Shown here: positions 53,101 through 62,168 of the stretch, one piece after another
Layout of the letters: every line of letters begins with the position of its first letter
Position numbering within the stretch: position 1 is the first letter of the stretch
NCBI GenBank assembly: GCA_014529385.2
Contig: CM043942.1
Location: forward strand, 29,634,969 to 29,698,968
Length of the DNA stretch: 64,000 nt
Source: Adiantum capillus-veneris
Lineage: Eukaryota > Streptophyta > Polypodiopsida > Polypodiales > Pteridaceae
Direction of reading: 5' to 3'
Translations under genes and position numbers: made by a program
Notes under the pieces: model-generated
Databases searched by the model: none
The model's input: the letters and a program-made list of their open reading frames with translations, nothing else
Told to the model about the DNA's origin: nothing

Positions 53101-53335
53101 TCTTTCCAACTCCCTGAACTGGATAAGAGGCGTTGTTGGCACAAGTGACTGAATTCCCATGAGGGACAAACTCAAGAGAGGTAAATAATTCACGATGTGA
53201 GGTAATGTGCTTTGTAGCACCACTGTCGAAATACCACACGTGAATCTGCAACAACTGACAAGCATGCATCATGGACAGCAGGATTGTAAGTGCACTCTGC
53301 GCTAAATGCCCATTCTGCATCAACATCAGCAACAC
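50144..53335 (-). CDS. COP3 pol: protease, integrase, truncated RT, RNase H
   Basis: Open minus-strand frame of 1063 codons. Protease WYFDSGATKHITS lies near 53230. LWHARFGHLNF and CEGCILGK follow, then integrase with HSDVCGPM, LRSDRGGEY and AERKNRS. RT starts at LCDLPPGKKAIGTKWVYKLK, then jumps at about 51396-51440 from PNGETQ directly to QPRGFVIKGQEDKVC. The YKARLVAKG to TAFLNGDL part is lost. YVDD remains (51185-51196). RNase H has FSDSDWAGC, SCDAEYRA, YTDSQSALA and HIEVHYHYVRERL. The frame runs on into the LTR. The deletion keeps the frame but removes essential RT residues, so the enzyme should be dead. Confidence 0.93.
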   Translation of the reverse strand: MLLMLMQNGHLAQSALTILLSMMHACQLLQIHVWYFDSGATKHITSHRELFTSLEFVPHGNSVTCANNASYPVQGVGKIVLTAANGSSFTLVDAFYVPGIKKNLLSVSALARLGLVVKFVDDKCTIHDLSFGDEIVASGLLCRGLYKLTLYDKCGQNFANAVADSRAISDAKLWHARFGHLNFASLLRLQKSDMVASLPPLEEPVKHVCEGCILGKIQRSKFPKDGSVRATCRLQLVHSDVCGPMQTPSLGNYLYFVTFIDDYSKHAWVFQLKAKSEVFMCFKQFLAMAKNVSKCTMGTLRSDRGGEYMSHEFNAFLASRGIKHQCTVPYTPQQNGVAERKNRSLTEMPRCMVKSQALPHSFWLEAIMCATYVLNRCPTKALHSITPYEAWHDRKPSIEHMRVFGCLAYALVPQVQRRKLDDKAVKCVFVGYSAESKGYKLYHPQTKRILVSRDVVFVEDFVQPLLSCTRDSNVSSQDIYNTLLPLFNGGNTNVSSNEANVQPMGVSENDLDQPITNADVHDVLDEERAENEQARDMPKWLVHTLRDSKLDAPLPSRTRSGSRHVSYASDCYALAVSSLHDVEEPLSFDEAQNSENWMAAMQSEYDALIENDTWTLCDLPPGKKAIGTKWVYKLKRKPNGETQVETQPRGFVIKGQEDKVCKFNKALYGLKQSPHAWYEKADTHLVKQGFRNSPTESTLYVKREGDVLLIVVLYVDDLLITGPNERHIAEFKADLNATFKMKDLGLLHHYLGIQFKQCDGGIALCQKSYIETLLCKFGLEDCKPIATPMETGLKLSLHDDGNPADVTLYQTAVGCLIYVCNTRPDIQFAVSQVSKFMHSPGSKHWQTVRRIFRYLSGTLHLGLFYPKGGSLPSDLHAFSDSDWAGCFDTRVSTSGFCFMLGSSCISWLSKKKPTVATLSCDAEYRAVFTATIECVWLRRLMADLGVGQDTANTIYTDSQSALAIARNPVFHAHTKHIEVHYHYVRERLSTGEITLAYVPTQDNLAHLFTKALSREKLEAFRKALGLLPFVADPVLRAWHFPLLMCQFSFTASFQGGFVTIYMW

Positions 53336-54321
53336 AGTCTCCTTTCACAGAAGACTCAACAATGGTTACATTTGTAGTGGAACCAGCATTTGCAGTGGAA
53401 CCACCCTCTTTCTTCTTAGCCTCTTTGGCCTTCAACTTAGGACACGACTTGATCAAGTGATCATTGGCTTTATAATAATGGCAACGCATCTTCTTTTTGC
53501 CCTTATCACTAGAATTTCCAGACGAAGTGCTGCCAGCAGAAGCATTAGGAACAAATTTTTTGCCACTCACAGCACAACCATAAGAAGTGGTTGCATTACT
53601 GTTACCACCCTTTCTTTGAGAAGCAATAAAAGCCTGTTCAACTGCACGCTGTCTAGTCCTCTTTTTTCTGGAAAGTGACTCTTGCAATAGCAATGTGCAT
53701 AATGCATCAAACTTGACAACTTCAGGATTTCCTTGGGTCATAAGTCTCCAAGTACTAGCAAAAGTCTGGTAGGAATCTGGTAAGGCATCAAGAACAGTCT
53801 GCACAAGGGAACTGTCTGAAATGACTTCACCTGCAGAAATAATCTACTCATTGATATCCTTGACACTAGCAAGGAAAGTGTCCATATCATCTTCCTCATG
53901 CATAATCTTCGACTCCAGCTCTTTATACAGCAAAGCAATTTTAGCCTCATTGCGGCTTGCATAAAGACCTGCTAAAATATCCCAAGCCTGTTTTGCAGAT
54001 TTTGTTGAACGGATGTGAGGAACAATGGAACGCAATCAATGCTTGAGCCTACGCATCCTTAACATCCCAACGAGCTTGTTTTGCCGTAGGCAAAACAACT
54101 CTAACAGCTGCAATCCTTGCAGCAAGACCTGCAACATCCTCAACATCGCCTACATCCTCAGAACCAGGACGTACATCAATGCCCTACACAATGTTCCAGA
54201 CACCCTTTGACACAAGAACATGTTGCATCATATAAGACCACATAGGGTAGTTGTCCCCATCCAACCTGTCCTCAGCAGCAGCAAACATCTTGAACACATC
54301 TGTGTTGTTGTTGTCAGCCAT
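53190..54321 (-). pseudogene. COP3 gag remnant
   Basis: The minus-strand ATG at 54321 starts MADNNNTDVFKMF, with LDGDNYPMWSYMMQHVLVSKGVW, then TAG (54184). Further segments carry AWDILAGLYASRNEAKIALL, FDALCTLLLQESLSRKK and a knuckle reading CHYYKANDHLIKSC, in which the second Cys is Tyr. Stops or shifts occur near 54045, 54000 and 53840, and the pol frame starts in another phase near 53245. It is not translatable intact. Confidence 0.88.
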
Positions 54322-54669
54322 GGTAAATGATGTACCTGATGTGAAAACTGCCCAAAAATAGGAGAAACAGAGCAAGAACAACCTGTGCTATATAGCACAA
54401 ACCGTAGAAGACTATAAGGCACCTGTTATGTAGAAAACGGCACTGACAGAAATTCTGCACAAAATGACAAAATAGCCTGTGCAATACTACCTGTAGTGGA
54501 AACGGAGGCCGAAATGAGCCCAAATCAAAATTCGGAGCAGACCAAGCTCTTTGAGCTTTCCCAAAATATTTGTCGATTTGTGAACGCTTGCCAAAGCTCA
54601 CTGAAATCGGAGAAAGTGAGCAGGCATGTGCTGGAGCAGCTTGCGACTAAGCCCGGGAGGACATGACCT

Positions 54670-54681
54670 GCTCTGATACCA
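54670..54681 (-). other. COP3 primer binding site (tRNA-Met)
   Basis: TGGTATCAGAGC on the minus strand, two bases inside the 5' LTR. Confidence 0.9.
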
Positions 54682-54683
54682 AT

Positions 54684-54910
54684 TGTTGAAATTAGGGTTG
54701 CAGAGAAACACACACGGCTTGGAGAAGACGAAGGAAGCTCAAGGCACACAATAGAGAGTGTGTTACTTAGTGTGCAATGGAAAGATAGATAGCCCTAGAG
54801 TGATGGGCATATATACAATGCACGGGCGAAAAAACCTCCTAAAGAGGGGAAAAATGCCCCGGCGGTCCTAGTGTGTTCACACACATCACTACCACATGTA
54901 TATGGTAACA
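54684..54910 (-). repeat. COP3 5' LTR
   Basis: 227-bp partner of 49940-50165. It is followed on the plus strand by the target duplication tgcaa. Confidence 0.95.
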
Positions 54911-54915
54911 TGCAA

Positions 54916-55575
54916 TCATTCACAATTCTAAGGGACATATCAAACAGAATGATGTTAACATTGTATGGTACACATAATTCATATGCACACTATGTAGACC
55001 AAAAAAGACAATTGTACAAAAAGGATCAACCAGTGTTTGAACGGGCCACATACCAGCTCATAGAAGTGCGTCCAGTGATAGATCAGAAAGGATGGTTCAT
55101 TTCAAAGGAAAGAACCTATTATAGCCCATCCTCTCTAGAGTTGAAGGATATTACCCAAGTGAACTCAGAAATCTGTTCAGAGCCAAACCCTCCTCCATTG
55201 GTAATCAAACTTCGATGTTGTGACCAAACAAACATATACTTTGACCAAAACAGTCGTAGATATAGACGAGAGTCTAGCATCTATGATGCCTTGGGTCCTG
55301 AGACCACAGAAGTCCATATCATAGGAGACCCATGGGATAGACAATATCATGGCAAAGATAATGCTATCTACATCTTAACTTGGGAAATAATTTGTCATGT
55401 TTCACGGAGATACATAGGAAACTATGCAAAAGGTTTACAGATGCCAAACATCAACAGTGCTACCCAAAGTATACCTTCACAATCCCAAAAGGTGAGACTA
55501 ATCAGAGCCATACAATTTTTAACTCTTACAATGAAGCAGGCTATAGTGATCACCCTAGGAAGGGGGGAGCTGTAA
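54916..55575 (+). pseudogene. GYP-O ORF1, right part with second module
   Basis: The continuation in phase of 48950-49939 beyond COP3. It encodes a second copy of the tyrosine-rich module: LYGTHNSYAHYVDQKRQLYK, NIYFDQNSRRYRRESSIYD, IIGDPWDRQYHGKDNAIYIL. These align in order with the first copy (LYGYNGDKVLYTDS, LIGEPNQRRYKGQDEAFYNL). The frame ends at TAA 55573 after a G tract; a shifted frame (55500-55709) continues Ser/Pro-rich sequence. No known family was recognised. The duplication and the similarity to GYP-I gag are seen directly. Confidence 0.75.
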
Positions 55576-55810
55576 ATCCATCAAGCTCAGCTTATGTGCC
55601 TGGAAATGCTACACCAGTTAGAAGCCCTAGAGCTTCTAGCCAACAGACCTCTTCAAAGCAAAAACCATTGAAAGATCATATGGTTGTTGGAAGTTTCCAA
55701 TTGACCTAGATTCCATCAGAATCTACCGATAAATGCTTATATGAAGATCATCGGGACAAAAGTTTCAGCTGATATCCACAAGTCAAACTCAAAAGCCAAA
55801 AAATCCAATA

Positions 55811-56251
55811 GTGTTCAAACAGTTACATGTAACCAAGCTCACATATGCATATCAAGATGCACATGGTAACGAATATCAGCAAGGTCATGACCTTGTACAA
55901 ACCCATACGGATGGCCCGCCGACTGAAGTCAAAGACTATCTGATGCAAAGCCTCAAGCTACCAAAACAAGTGACAGAAAAGTCAAAGTCAATGGGAGCTA
56001 AAGTCCAGAAGGCTACACAAAGGTCACCACCAAAATCTCCTCCAAAGAGACAGATTCTCCCAGAAAGTACAATGAATCTTTTAAGGTCAAAGGTTACTCA
56101 GATGCATGAGGACAATGCTCATCAATTGCAAACAAAAAGTGCAGTATCACAGCCAATGGAGTCAACATCAATTAAAGTAGGTGGTCAAAGCAAAGAAAAT
56201 TCAGATAAAGCTCAACCAAAGGACACTGCCACAACAAAAGCAGTCAATTGA
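55811..56251 (+). pseudogene. GYP-O middle ORF, Lys/Gln-rich
   Basis: A 146-codon frame with low-complexity basic sequence (KSMGAKVQKATQRSPPKSPP). It has no recognised domain. It lies between ORF1 and a protease-like remnant and is probably the linker part of the same ancestral polyprotein. Confidence 0.5.
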
Positions 56252-56255
56252 GACA

Positions 56256-56570
56256 CGAATCCTAAGATGATCAAGTGCAACATTGTTAATGAAAACAAAG
56301 AAAAGCTATCAAGAAAAGTAAAGCTAGATTTCCAACTAGACAAGAACCTCATGTCTTTTCGCACTTGGAAAAGATGTGGGCAACCACAGCTGGAAGATGC
56401 TCCTGAATTTGTGAGCATATTTGGAAACAAATGAGCAGAATGCTGGGGAATCATCTCCACGACCATTGAAGTAAGTTCACAGATCATCAATTCCACGTGA
56501 TCACAGCAAAAGATATGCCAGATGACATCATAATGGGAATTCCGATGGGGCTGAGAAGATGTTAGAGATA
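56256..56570 (+). pseudogene. GYP-O decayed protease-like segment
   Basis: Frames with one stop (near 56432) and one frameshift (near 56490) read KLDFQLDKNLMSFRTWKRC and, later, HVITAKDMPDDIIMGIPMGL. The order and spacing resemble protease 2 of GYP-I (LLDSGAQTNLLSLSLYRQL ... LLLGQPW). The catalytic D-S-G is replaced by D-F-Q, so no activity is expected. The identification is an inference from motif order and from the tryptophan repeats that follow in both elements. Confidence 0.4.
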
Positions 56571-56669
56571 CAAAATGCAAACATGACGGAGTCATCAAAG
56601 ACAATCAAGAATAAAGACTAAGACTGGTCACCCACGGACAACAGCAAAAAGCCCTCAAGCACAGTTAAA

Positions 56670-56936
56670 ATGGAGACTGATACCAAAGCAAAGCTTATTG
56701 CAGATGATTCATCTCCATCGAACAGAACTTCAGAGGAGCTTAAAGCAAATCAGGCAATAGCAAGTGCAAATCAAACAGAGCAAAGAGCAACCATGCAAGC
56801 TGCTGAGCAGAGAATGCCATCAAAGCCAGAAGTTAAGAAGAACAAGGTTGCAGTCAACCAGGAAGCAATAGGAAGTCCAAAGATCAATCACTCATTGCCA
56901 GTTGAATCAGCTGATGAAAGTCAGATTGGAAAATAG
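56670..56936 (+). pseudogene. GYP-O ORF fragment, Ala/Glu/Lys-rich
   Basis: An 88-codon hydrophilic frame (ANQTEQRATMQAAEQRMPS) without a recognised domain. It is likely a linker between the protease-like and tryptophan-repeat regions. Confidence 0.4.
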
Positions 56937-57122
56937 GGTCTCAAGACACCCCCCATAGAGACACAGTTAGATCAAGATGAAACCATGGCAAAAGCAAAAC
57001 AAAGATCTTCAATAGAACCAAAATGCTAGATTCAGAGTTGCACAAGTCACAAGAATCAAAGAAAAATCGTACAGACAAAGGTAAAGCTAAAGTGGAACTT
57101 CCATTGGATTAGCACGAAAGGT

Positions 57123-58100
57123 GTGACAGCATATGCCTCAACATCAAAGAACCCTCATGGATCAGCTTCTTCAAGCAAGTCAGGCTTTCAAAACTTCAAG
57201 TCAATTGCTGACTCAACAAAAACCTCTAAAGAGACACCCAGGAAAGCAAAGGTATATCAACCAAAGTACTCAAGAAAGCAAAGGAAAGTCAAGCAAGTGT
57301 TTGTTCCGAGCATTTTAGTCAATGTCAATGATCCGGTTTGGATTAAAGCTAGGAAATCAACACATGAAGACAAACACAGGGGATGGATTGAATCACAATG
57401 GAGCTTAAAGGAACATGAGTACTATGGAGGTAATAGACAGATATGGGTACCAAAACCACATGTTAGAGCATATGAAGTAATGTCAAGTCCCTCCCAAGAA
57501 AGAAGGCCCACAAGGTATCAACCTCGACAATATCCTAGGATACCTAAGAAGAAGGTATACAATAGAACAACATCGAAAGATGCTAAAGTCAACCACAAAT
57601 CTCAAGAGGATACAAAAAAAAGATGGATCTCAAAGAATGTTCATCTTAGACAAGGATTCTACACAAGGTATACAAAGATTTGGCTACCAATCAATTGCAA
57701 GCCAGTTGCAACTACACCAGACCTGCATGAAGATCTCAAGAATTCAACAAGACCTAGAGTGGAGCAAAGTCAACCAAGTAGATACAAAGGTCATCAAGAG
57801 ATTTGGATTCTTAAGTCTTCCAATGCTCCTAGTCAAAAGCCACATGCCTACAGTCAGCAGAGGCCTACAACAACATCAAAGACTCCTATCAACAGGCTTG
57901 ATTGGAGAATCAAACAGATAGTGGAGTCCTCACATTCAAAGAAGGACAGCCCAACCAACGAGAATGCAGATTCAAAGATGATAAAACAGGTATGGCAAAA
58001 GAAACCTTCAATGCCAACTTGGTCCTTCACTAATCCTCTTTTTGAGGATTCAAGCTTACTTTTACTTGAAGAAATGTTTGTAGTAAGCTCAAGAATGTAA
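57123..58100 (+). CDS. GYP-O tryptophan-repeat ORF
   Basis: A 325-codon open frame, very basic. Repeated motifs are VKQVFVPS, PVWIKARKST, RQIWVPKP, RWISKN, KIWLPIN, QEIWILKS and KQVWQKKP. They match in style and number the repeats at 34100-34570 of GYP-I, including a shared ARKST segment. No initiating ATG was found at the left edge (codon 1 is GTG), so it is probably the surviving end of a longer protein. The last 30 residues are hydrophobic and acidic. Function is unknown. Conservation of tryptophans across two otherwise different elements argues for a real domain. Confidence 0.65.
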   Translation: MTAYASTSKNPHGSASSSKSGFQNFKSIADSTKTSKETPRKAKVYQPKYSRKQRKVKQVFVPSILVNVNDPVWIKARKSTHEDKHRGWIESQWSLKEHEYYGGNRQIWVPKPHVRAYEVMSSPSQERRPTRYQPRQYPRIPKKKVYNRTTSKDAKVNHKSQEDTKKRWISKNVHLRQGFYTRYTKIWLPINCKPVATTPDLHEDLKNSTRPRVEQSQPSRYKGHQEIWILKSSNAPSQKPHAYSQQRPTTTSKTPINRLDWRIKQIVESSHSKKDSPTNENADSKMIKQVWQKKPSMPTWSFTNPLFEDSSLLLLEEMFVVSSRM

Positions 58101-58656
58101 AAAATCAAGTCGCCAGGGTGCAAAAAACACTCTTTGGCATAGTCAGAGTCGGGCGGCTGAGCCATAAAATGAGCAAAGAATTAGTCTCAAAGCTTCAAGT
58201 CGTATTAAACTATGTGCTAAGAGTCGTAGTTATTAGGCTTACGTTCAAGTTGTAGAGTTGAGCATATCTAAAGTCGTGTTTCTCATGCTGGATAAGGTGA
58301 GCATAATAGTCGGAGTCTATTAACTTATGATTGGTGGAGTTTCGTAGAGTCCAACACTCACGCACAATGCACAGTAAGCTGAGAGCACATATCCTCGTCA
58401 ACAAAATCCCTTCTTAACAGGGTGCTAGCTTGCAAAGCCATGTCATATGCTTTTATAGCTACACCATCTTTTTGAAGAACTCCTCAAAATCTTTCTTGCA
58501 CAGCATATTGTTTCCCATGCATTTTTCTATATGCATAAATAGGATGTCCCATCATTGGACATATGCATTAGACACTCTTTTTTGCTTCCACCTATGCACC
58601 TTACTACAATAGGCAACAAACCAATGTCATGCTAACCAACAAAGCCATGCAGTGGG
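58101..58656 (+). other. GYP-O 3' untranslated stretch
   Basis: No coding signal or repeat structure was seen between the last ORF and the tandem repeat array. Confidence 0.5.
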
Positions 58657-59173
58657 GTCACTACTGAGCGAATAGAAAGCTTGGGAACTGCCCAACACTC
58701 CCCATCACTTAGTGTTGACCTGGATGTTAAATCCATTACAAGTGACCGCAAAGACTTCGGGGAATGATAAACGACAACAGAAAGATAAAATTCAGTGAAG
58801 TCAATACTGAGCGAATAGGACGCTTGGGAATTTCCCAACACTCCCTATCGCTTGGTGTTGACCTTGGTGTAACCGATGATGAAGACCATGGTGATGTGAT
58901 TATAAAAATACAGTTAAGTCACTACTGGGCGAATAGGAGGCTTGGGGATTGCCCAACGCTCCCTATCGCTTGGTGTTGACCTTGCTCTTAAAGTCATTAC
59001 ATACGACAATTGAGTCAATACGGGGCGAATAGGATGCTTGGGGATTGCCCAACGTTCCCTATCACTTGGTACTGACCTTGGGGTTAAAATCATTACATGC
59101 GACAGTGGAGTCAGCACTGAGCGAATAGGAGGCTTGGTGACTGTCCAATGCTCCCCATCGTTTGGTGCTGACC
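58657..59173 (+). repeat. Five-copy tandem array, 64-bp core
   Basis: The core (gtcaatactgagcgaatagg ... ttggtgttgacc) occurs at 58657, 58800, 58918, 59014 and 59110, with linkers of about 33-80 bp. Each core holds cttgggga-tgcccaa, an imperfect hairpin. The copies differ at several positions, so the array is not new. It lies in the 3' untranslated part of GYP-O. Confidence 0.9.
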
Positions 59174-59629
59174 TTGACAAATTGACGTCGGCCCAGTACG
59201 CTTCCACGGATATCACATTTTTTAATTCCATATCTATTTCGTGAATAATCCCTTCAGTACTTTATTAATAATTCCATGCTAATAAGTACTCCAATAATGC
59301 AGTATCCCAAAGGTACTTTTTTTCCACTGGGTTTTTTTTCTTTCGTCATCCAAGTATTAGACCCTAATTTAAAACCTCATCATTCTACTTCCCTTGTACA
59401 TACTTTTCATAAATAAACAACAGCCTCATCATTATGCGATTACATCGGACAAATGCAACATCACTCTCACATCAGACATATTCGTACCAATGAAGATGCT
59501 ACAATAAATTGACCCTCATCAACAAATCCAATGACAAGTGAAGACAATCAGCCATCAACAACCAATCAAAAACCTTCCACAGCCTCCACGGACACTTTTC
59601 AACAGTGTCCAAGGACGGGCACTAAAATC
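59174..59629 (+). other. GYP-O 3' untranslated end
   Basis: AT-rich sequence between the array and the purine tract. No coding signal was seen. Confidence 0.5.
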
Positions 59630-59641
59630 GGAAGGGGGGAA
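59630..59641 (+). other. GYP-O polypurine tract
   Basis: ggaagggggga lies directly before the 3' LTR. Confidence 0.85.
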
Positions 59642-60500
59642 TGTTAACTGAGTCAATGTCAGCTAACAAAAGCTGCTAAAGGCCGAAGACGTACGGATGC
59701 ACATTGAAGATCAACATGAAGAAGCAGTAAAGATTGAAGTTACACATTTTCCACATTTTCCCAAAATGGTCACGTATTGTAAATTCCCGATTTATTTCAA
59801 GCCATTGTAATATTTTAATGTGTTACGGGCTCAATGGGAGTTCCAAGCTGTAAAGAATAGGCCACTTATTGTGCCTAGGTTGCAGATTCACTAAGTGGTG
59901 GAGCTCTAAAGGCCTTGGGCACCTGGACATTGCATATTTTTAACCTAGGTATATAAGGCAGTGTGTAAAAGAAATTAGGGTTCTCAAGCTCATTTGTTGA
60001 GAGCTCTTGAGGTGTGTGGCTATGGAGTCCTTGAGCTTCTCCTTGCTCATGAGACTTGATTAACAATAATCAATGATTCATTCTCTCTCAACTAGATCTT
60101 AACTAATTAGTGATTAATCCCTCTCTAATCTTGTGTGATTGCCCTCTTTTGCTTGTGTGTGCATGTAGGTTTGATTGGAGTGTGGTGCTCGATAGATCTA
60201 TGTGTGTGTGCTTGCGATTAGTGTGTTGCATGATAGGATTAGTGTTGCGTGCGTCTTGCAATCGTAGTGTGTGTGATTGGGTTGATTAGAGGTGAAGAGA
60301 AGTGGATATGGAGATTGCCCTTCATTGCGCTTAGCTCCTCCATAGATCAAGAAGCTCACCTCGTAGAGTTAACCATTTGTGTTGCCACAATTAGCTCACT
60401 AATCGTGTGAGTGTTTCCATGCCCTAGCCGGGTAGCTCATCCCTCCGGATTGATAATTTTGTTGGTCATTGGAGCTATTGCAACAATGAAACCCCCAACA
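59642..60500 (+). repeat. GYP-O 3' LTR
   Basis: 859-bp copy of 20274-21196, shorter mainly through loss of a segment in the last third. tatataagg is at 59950-59958. It is followed by target duplication caagg (60501-60505). Confidence 0.93.
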
Positions 60501-60505
60501 CAAGG

Positions 60506-61452
60506 TCTTGCCATGCTCAAGTTGAGCCGTGACATCATCTAAGGACCATAGTTACATCGGCTAGAGAATTATAACTTGCTCTCTTTTTGTTTTTATCTCC
60601 TTTTTTCTCTCTCTCTTATACTCTTATACTCATACTCATAAACATTGGATAAAAAGAACTATATGTCTTGACCTACACCTAGCTCTGTCATCCTCTCATA
60701 TTCTTTGTGCATATCAATGCATGAAGCTCATTGATCCATATTTTCCTATCTTCATGCATATCTCTCCTCCTAGAAAAATAAATAGTAAGAATGGTCAACA
60801 TAATTATTGACATCATGACTCTATCCTAGTCTACACCTAACTCCATATTTAATTGCATCATATTTCTTGTAGAGTTTGATATAGTAATGATTATCTATGT
60901 AAGGATTTCCATCTTCATGAATAAATCTCACTAAAAAAATAAGAATAGCTAGAATCGTCAACATAAATGCTAAGATCATACATACCACAAATTTTTAAGA
61001 AGCTAATCGTCGTTATCACAAAGCAAAGAGCATACTAATATCCATATGAACATTCTAGAATATTCTTAAGAAACTAATCATTTTTGTGACTCAAATTATT
61101 AATATCATCACTCACCATTCAATAAGATTTTACATGTTGTGATGGGGTTACAACAAGGTGCCTTATTGGGTGCATCTAAGGCCATCAACCATAGTCATAT
61201 GGCTAATCCCTTTATAATAGCATTCATATGGCTAGCAACTATTTTTGAGGTCTAGATTTCCTTCCTTGACTTGGTTGCTTGCTCTTTCATCTTCAACTTG
61301 CTCCTTATGCTCTTTAAAGCACAAAGATAATTGCTAGACAACCTCATGAAGGAAGGTTTTAGTACCAGTGTAGAGCTTATGTTGATTGACTTCCAAATGT
61401 CTTATTGGTGACATCAGCTCTTCACAAAAGGTATGTTTATCACCTTCTTGAG
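60506..61452. other. Gene-free AT-rich flank
   Basis: No coding signal. The first part (60563-60668) repeats the sequence found left of GYP-O at 20085-20195. Confidence 0.5.
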
Positions 61453-61457
61453 AAGGT

Positions 61458-62081
61458 TGTTAAGGCGGTTACGCCGCTAGCGGAAGCTAAATAACGAGAA
61501 CTCAACCAACAACAGAATTTGTCAGACGAGGGCGGAGCTTGACCCGTAGGCACATGGAAACAACTAGGTGGGTGTCAAATCACCTACTCGACCTTCTAAT
61601 GACAATCACTACTAAGGAAATCAAATCTAAGTTCTAAAATACGCAAGTGACTGAAATCCGTACTACGAACGAATGCTATACGAAACAGGATCTAGAATCA
61701 TTGAATCAATCTCAAACTCAAGGGGAAGTCTATACACTAGGTAAGAACAACACCCTAAAGACTTGAACTACAAACTCAACCTATAACCACTCCGTGCGGT
61801 AAACGCGTATGAAGACAGGCCGAAATATGCATGTGACCGAAACTTGACCCCGATGGTACTAATGTGTAGCTCTACTCATTGTGGTTCTATAGATATGCTG
61901 CACGCTCAATTCCGACACACGAGTTGGAAGAAAACTCACACCGAAGCTCGTAGGAACTTACCACACATAGAAGCCGATAGCGCGCACTCTTGGTATCTGT
62001 GCGCGGCTCTCGCCGTTGCTAACAAAACGGCGGTGTCGCTTCTCCAATGGCGGCTCCATAGCTCGCGTAGCAAGTAGATAA

Positions 62082-62168
<87 letters not shown>

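Larger units (their letters stand above)
49940..54910 (-). mobile_element. COP3: Ty1/copia element of the COP1 family
   Basis: Minus-strand element of 4971 bp with LTRs at 54684-54910 (5') and 49940-50165 (3') and target duplication TGCAA (49935-49939 and 54911-54915). The primer site is at 54670-54681 and the purine tract at 50166-50176. It has a decayed gag and a long pol frame lacking about 80 codons of RT. The LTRs differ at about six positions by eye, so it is much younger than COP1. It splits GYP-O ORF1. Confidence 0.95.
20274..60500 (+). mobile_element. GYP-O: outer non-autonomous gypsy-like LTR element
   Basis: LTRs at 20274-21196 and 59642-60500 start TGTTAACTGAGTC and end ACCCCCAACA. 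They are flanked by the perfect target duplication CAAGG (20269-20273 and 60501-60505). A degraded tRNA-Asp-like primer site follows the left LTR and a purine tract precedes the right one. After subtracting COP4 and COP3, the element is about 11 kb. It carries a gag-like gene with a duplicated domain and a zinc knuckle, a decayed protease-like segment, a tryptophan repeat region and a tandem repeat array. No RT, RNase H or integrase was found, so it is probably mobilised in trans. LTR divergence of several percent makes it older than its inserts. Confidence 0.93.
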
